The notes beneath the pieces are model-generated. The model did no database searches, was not told the DNA's origin, and saw only the letters and a program-made list of their open reading frames with translations. DNA of 15,782 bases. It comes from Prolixibacteraceae bacterium UBA6029. Lineage in GTDB: Bacteria > Bacteroidota > Bacteroidia > Bacteroidales > Prolixibacteraceae. Positions 15,663 to 15,782 of this stretch are shown in pieces. The stretch spans positions 1 through 15,782 of the forward strand of contig DIZL01000030.1 in NCBI GenBank assembly GCA_002429385.1, in the 5' to 3' direction. Made by a program: the position numbers and the translations under genes. The stretch's first letter is position 1. Each line of letters starts with the position of its first letter.

Positions 15663-15749
15663 CACCGCTACGCGGCTCTTTTAAGACTATCTGTACTCTT
15701 GCTACCAAACTTCCAGTGCTACGCACCTAAAAATAGCCGCATAGCGGTG
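15663..15749. repeat. REP-like cluster of small palindromes inside a 15-bp inverted repeat
   Basis: The 15-base arm at 15663-15677 (CACCGCTACGCGGCT) is the inverse of 15735-15749 with one mismatch. Each arm is itself a mini-hairpin (CCGC-TAC-GCGG at 15665-15675 and CCGC-ATA-GCGG at 15737-15747), and a third, GTGC-TAC-GCAC, lies at 15716-15726. The GC-rich palindromes stand out from AT-rich surroundings and resemble repetitive extragenic palindromes. Confidence 0.7.
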
Positions 15750-15782
15750 TAAGTATGGTATGGATAATCTGGACTAAGCTGA

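Noticed and set aside
15687..15694. CTATCTGT octamer shared with the repeat at 4759-4766
   Set aside because: An 8-base match is expected by chance about as often as not in a window of this size, and no 11-bp tandem context surrounds it.

Overview
The window looks like chromosomal DNA from a member of the phylum Bacteroidota. Two secreted enzymes end in type IX secretion (T9SS/Por) C-terminal sorting domains, a system restricted to that phylum. The ABC-2 permease, the HTH-nucleotidyltransferase fusion and the GH2/GH5/GH10 set are also of Bacteroidota type. One gene has a well-formed Bacteroidota promoter (TTTG, 19 bp, TAnnTTTG), and Shine-Dalgarno sites are weak throughout. I cannot name the genus; an environmental or gut polysaccharide degrader fits.

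Layout. (1) 1-1328, minus strand: an ABC exporter pair, ATPase then permease; the permease reading frame stops early near the window edge. (2) 1473-2009, plus: a lipocalin lipoprotein (Blc type). (3) 2044-4410, minus: a tight three-gene unit with HAD phosphatase, exported nucleoside hydrolase and deoxyribose-phosphate aldolase, which suggests nucleoside and sugar salvage. (4) 4411-5019: a mostly empty stretch holding a short 11-bp tandem repeat. (5) 5055-5985, plus: a two-gene HEPN/MNT toxin-antitoxin type module. The antitoxin-type nucleotidyltransferase is fused to an N-terminal XRE helix-turn-helix, and a perfect palindrome lies on the promoter -7 box. (6) 6044-7870, minus: an MFS transporter and a PAP2 phosphatase. 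(7) 8077-15010, plus: four hemicellulose genes (GH2, GH5, SGNH acetylesterase, GH10), all with export signals. (8) 15011-15782: a non-coding stretch with a striking hairpin built of fifteen 11-nt units, an orphan antitoxin-like gene, and a REP-like cluster of small palindromes.

How the parts fit. The GH cluster would deacetylate and cut xylan- or xyloglucan-type polymers outside or at the surface of the cell (esterase and GH10 via T9SS) and trim side chains or oligosaccharides further in (GH2, GH5 through Sec). No SusC/SusD pair or regulator is visible, so this is either a SusCD-less cluster or part of a larger locus. The most unusual items are the 165-nt, 11-nt-periodic hairpin at 15117-15281, its weaker relative at 4759-4817 (both a short way upstream of toxin-antitoxin-type genes), and the autoregulated HTH-MNT/HEPN module.
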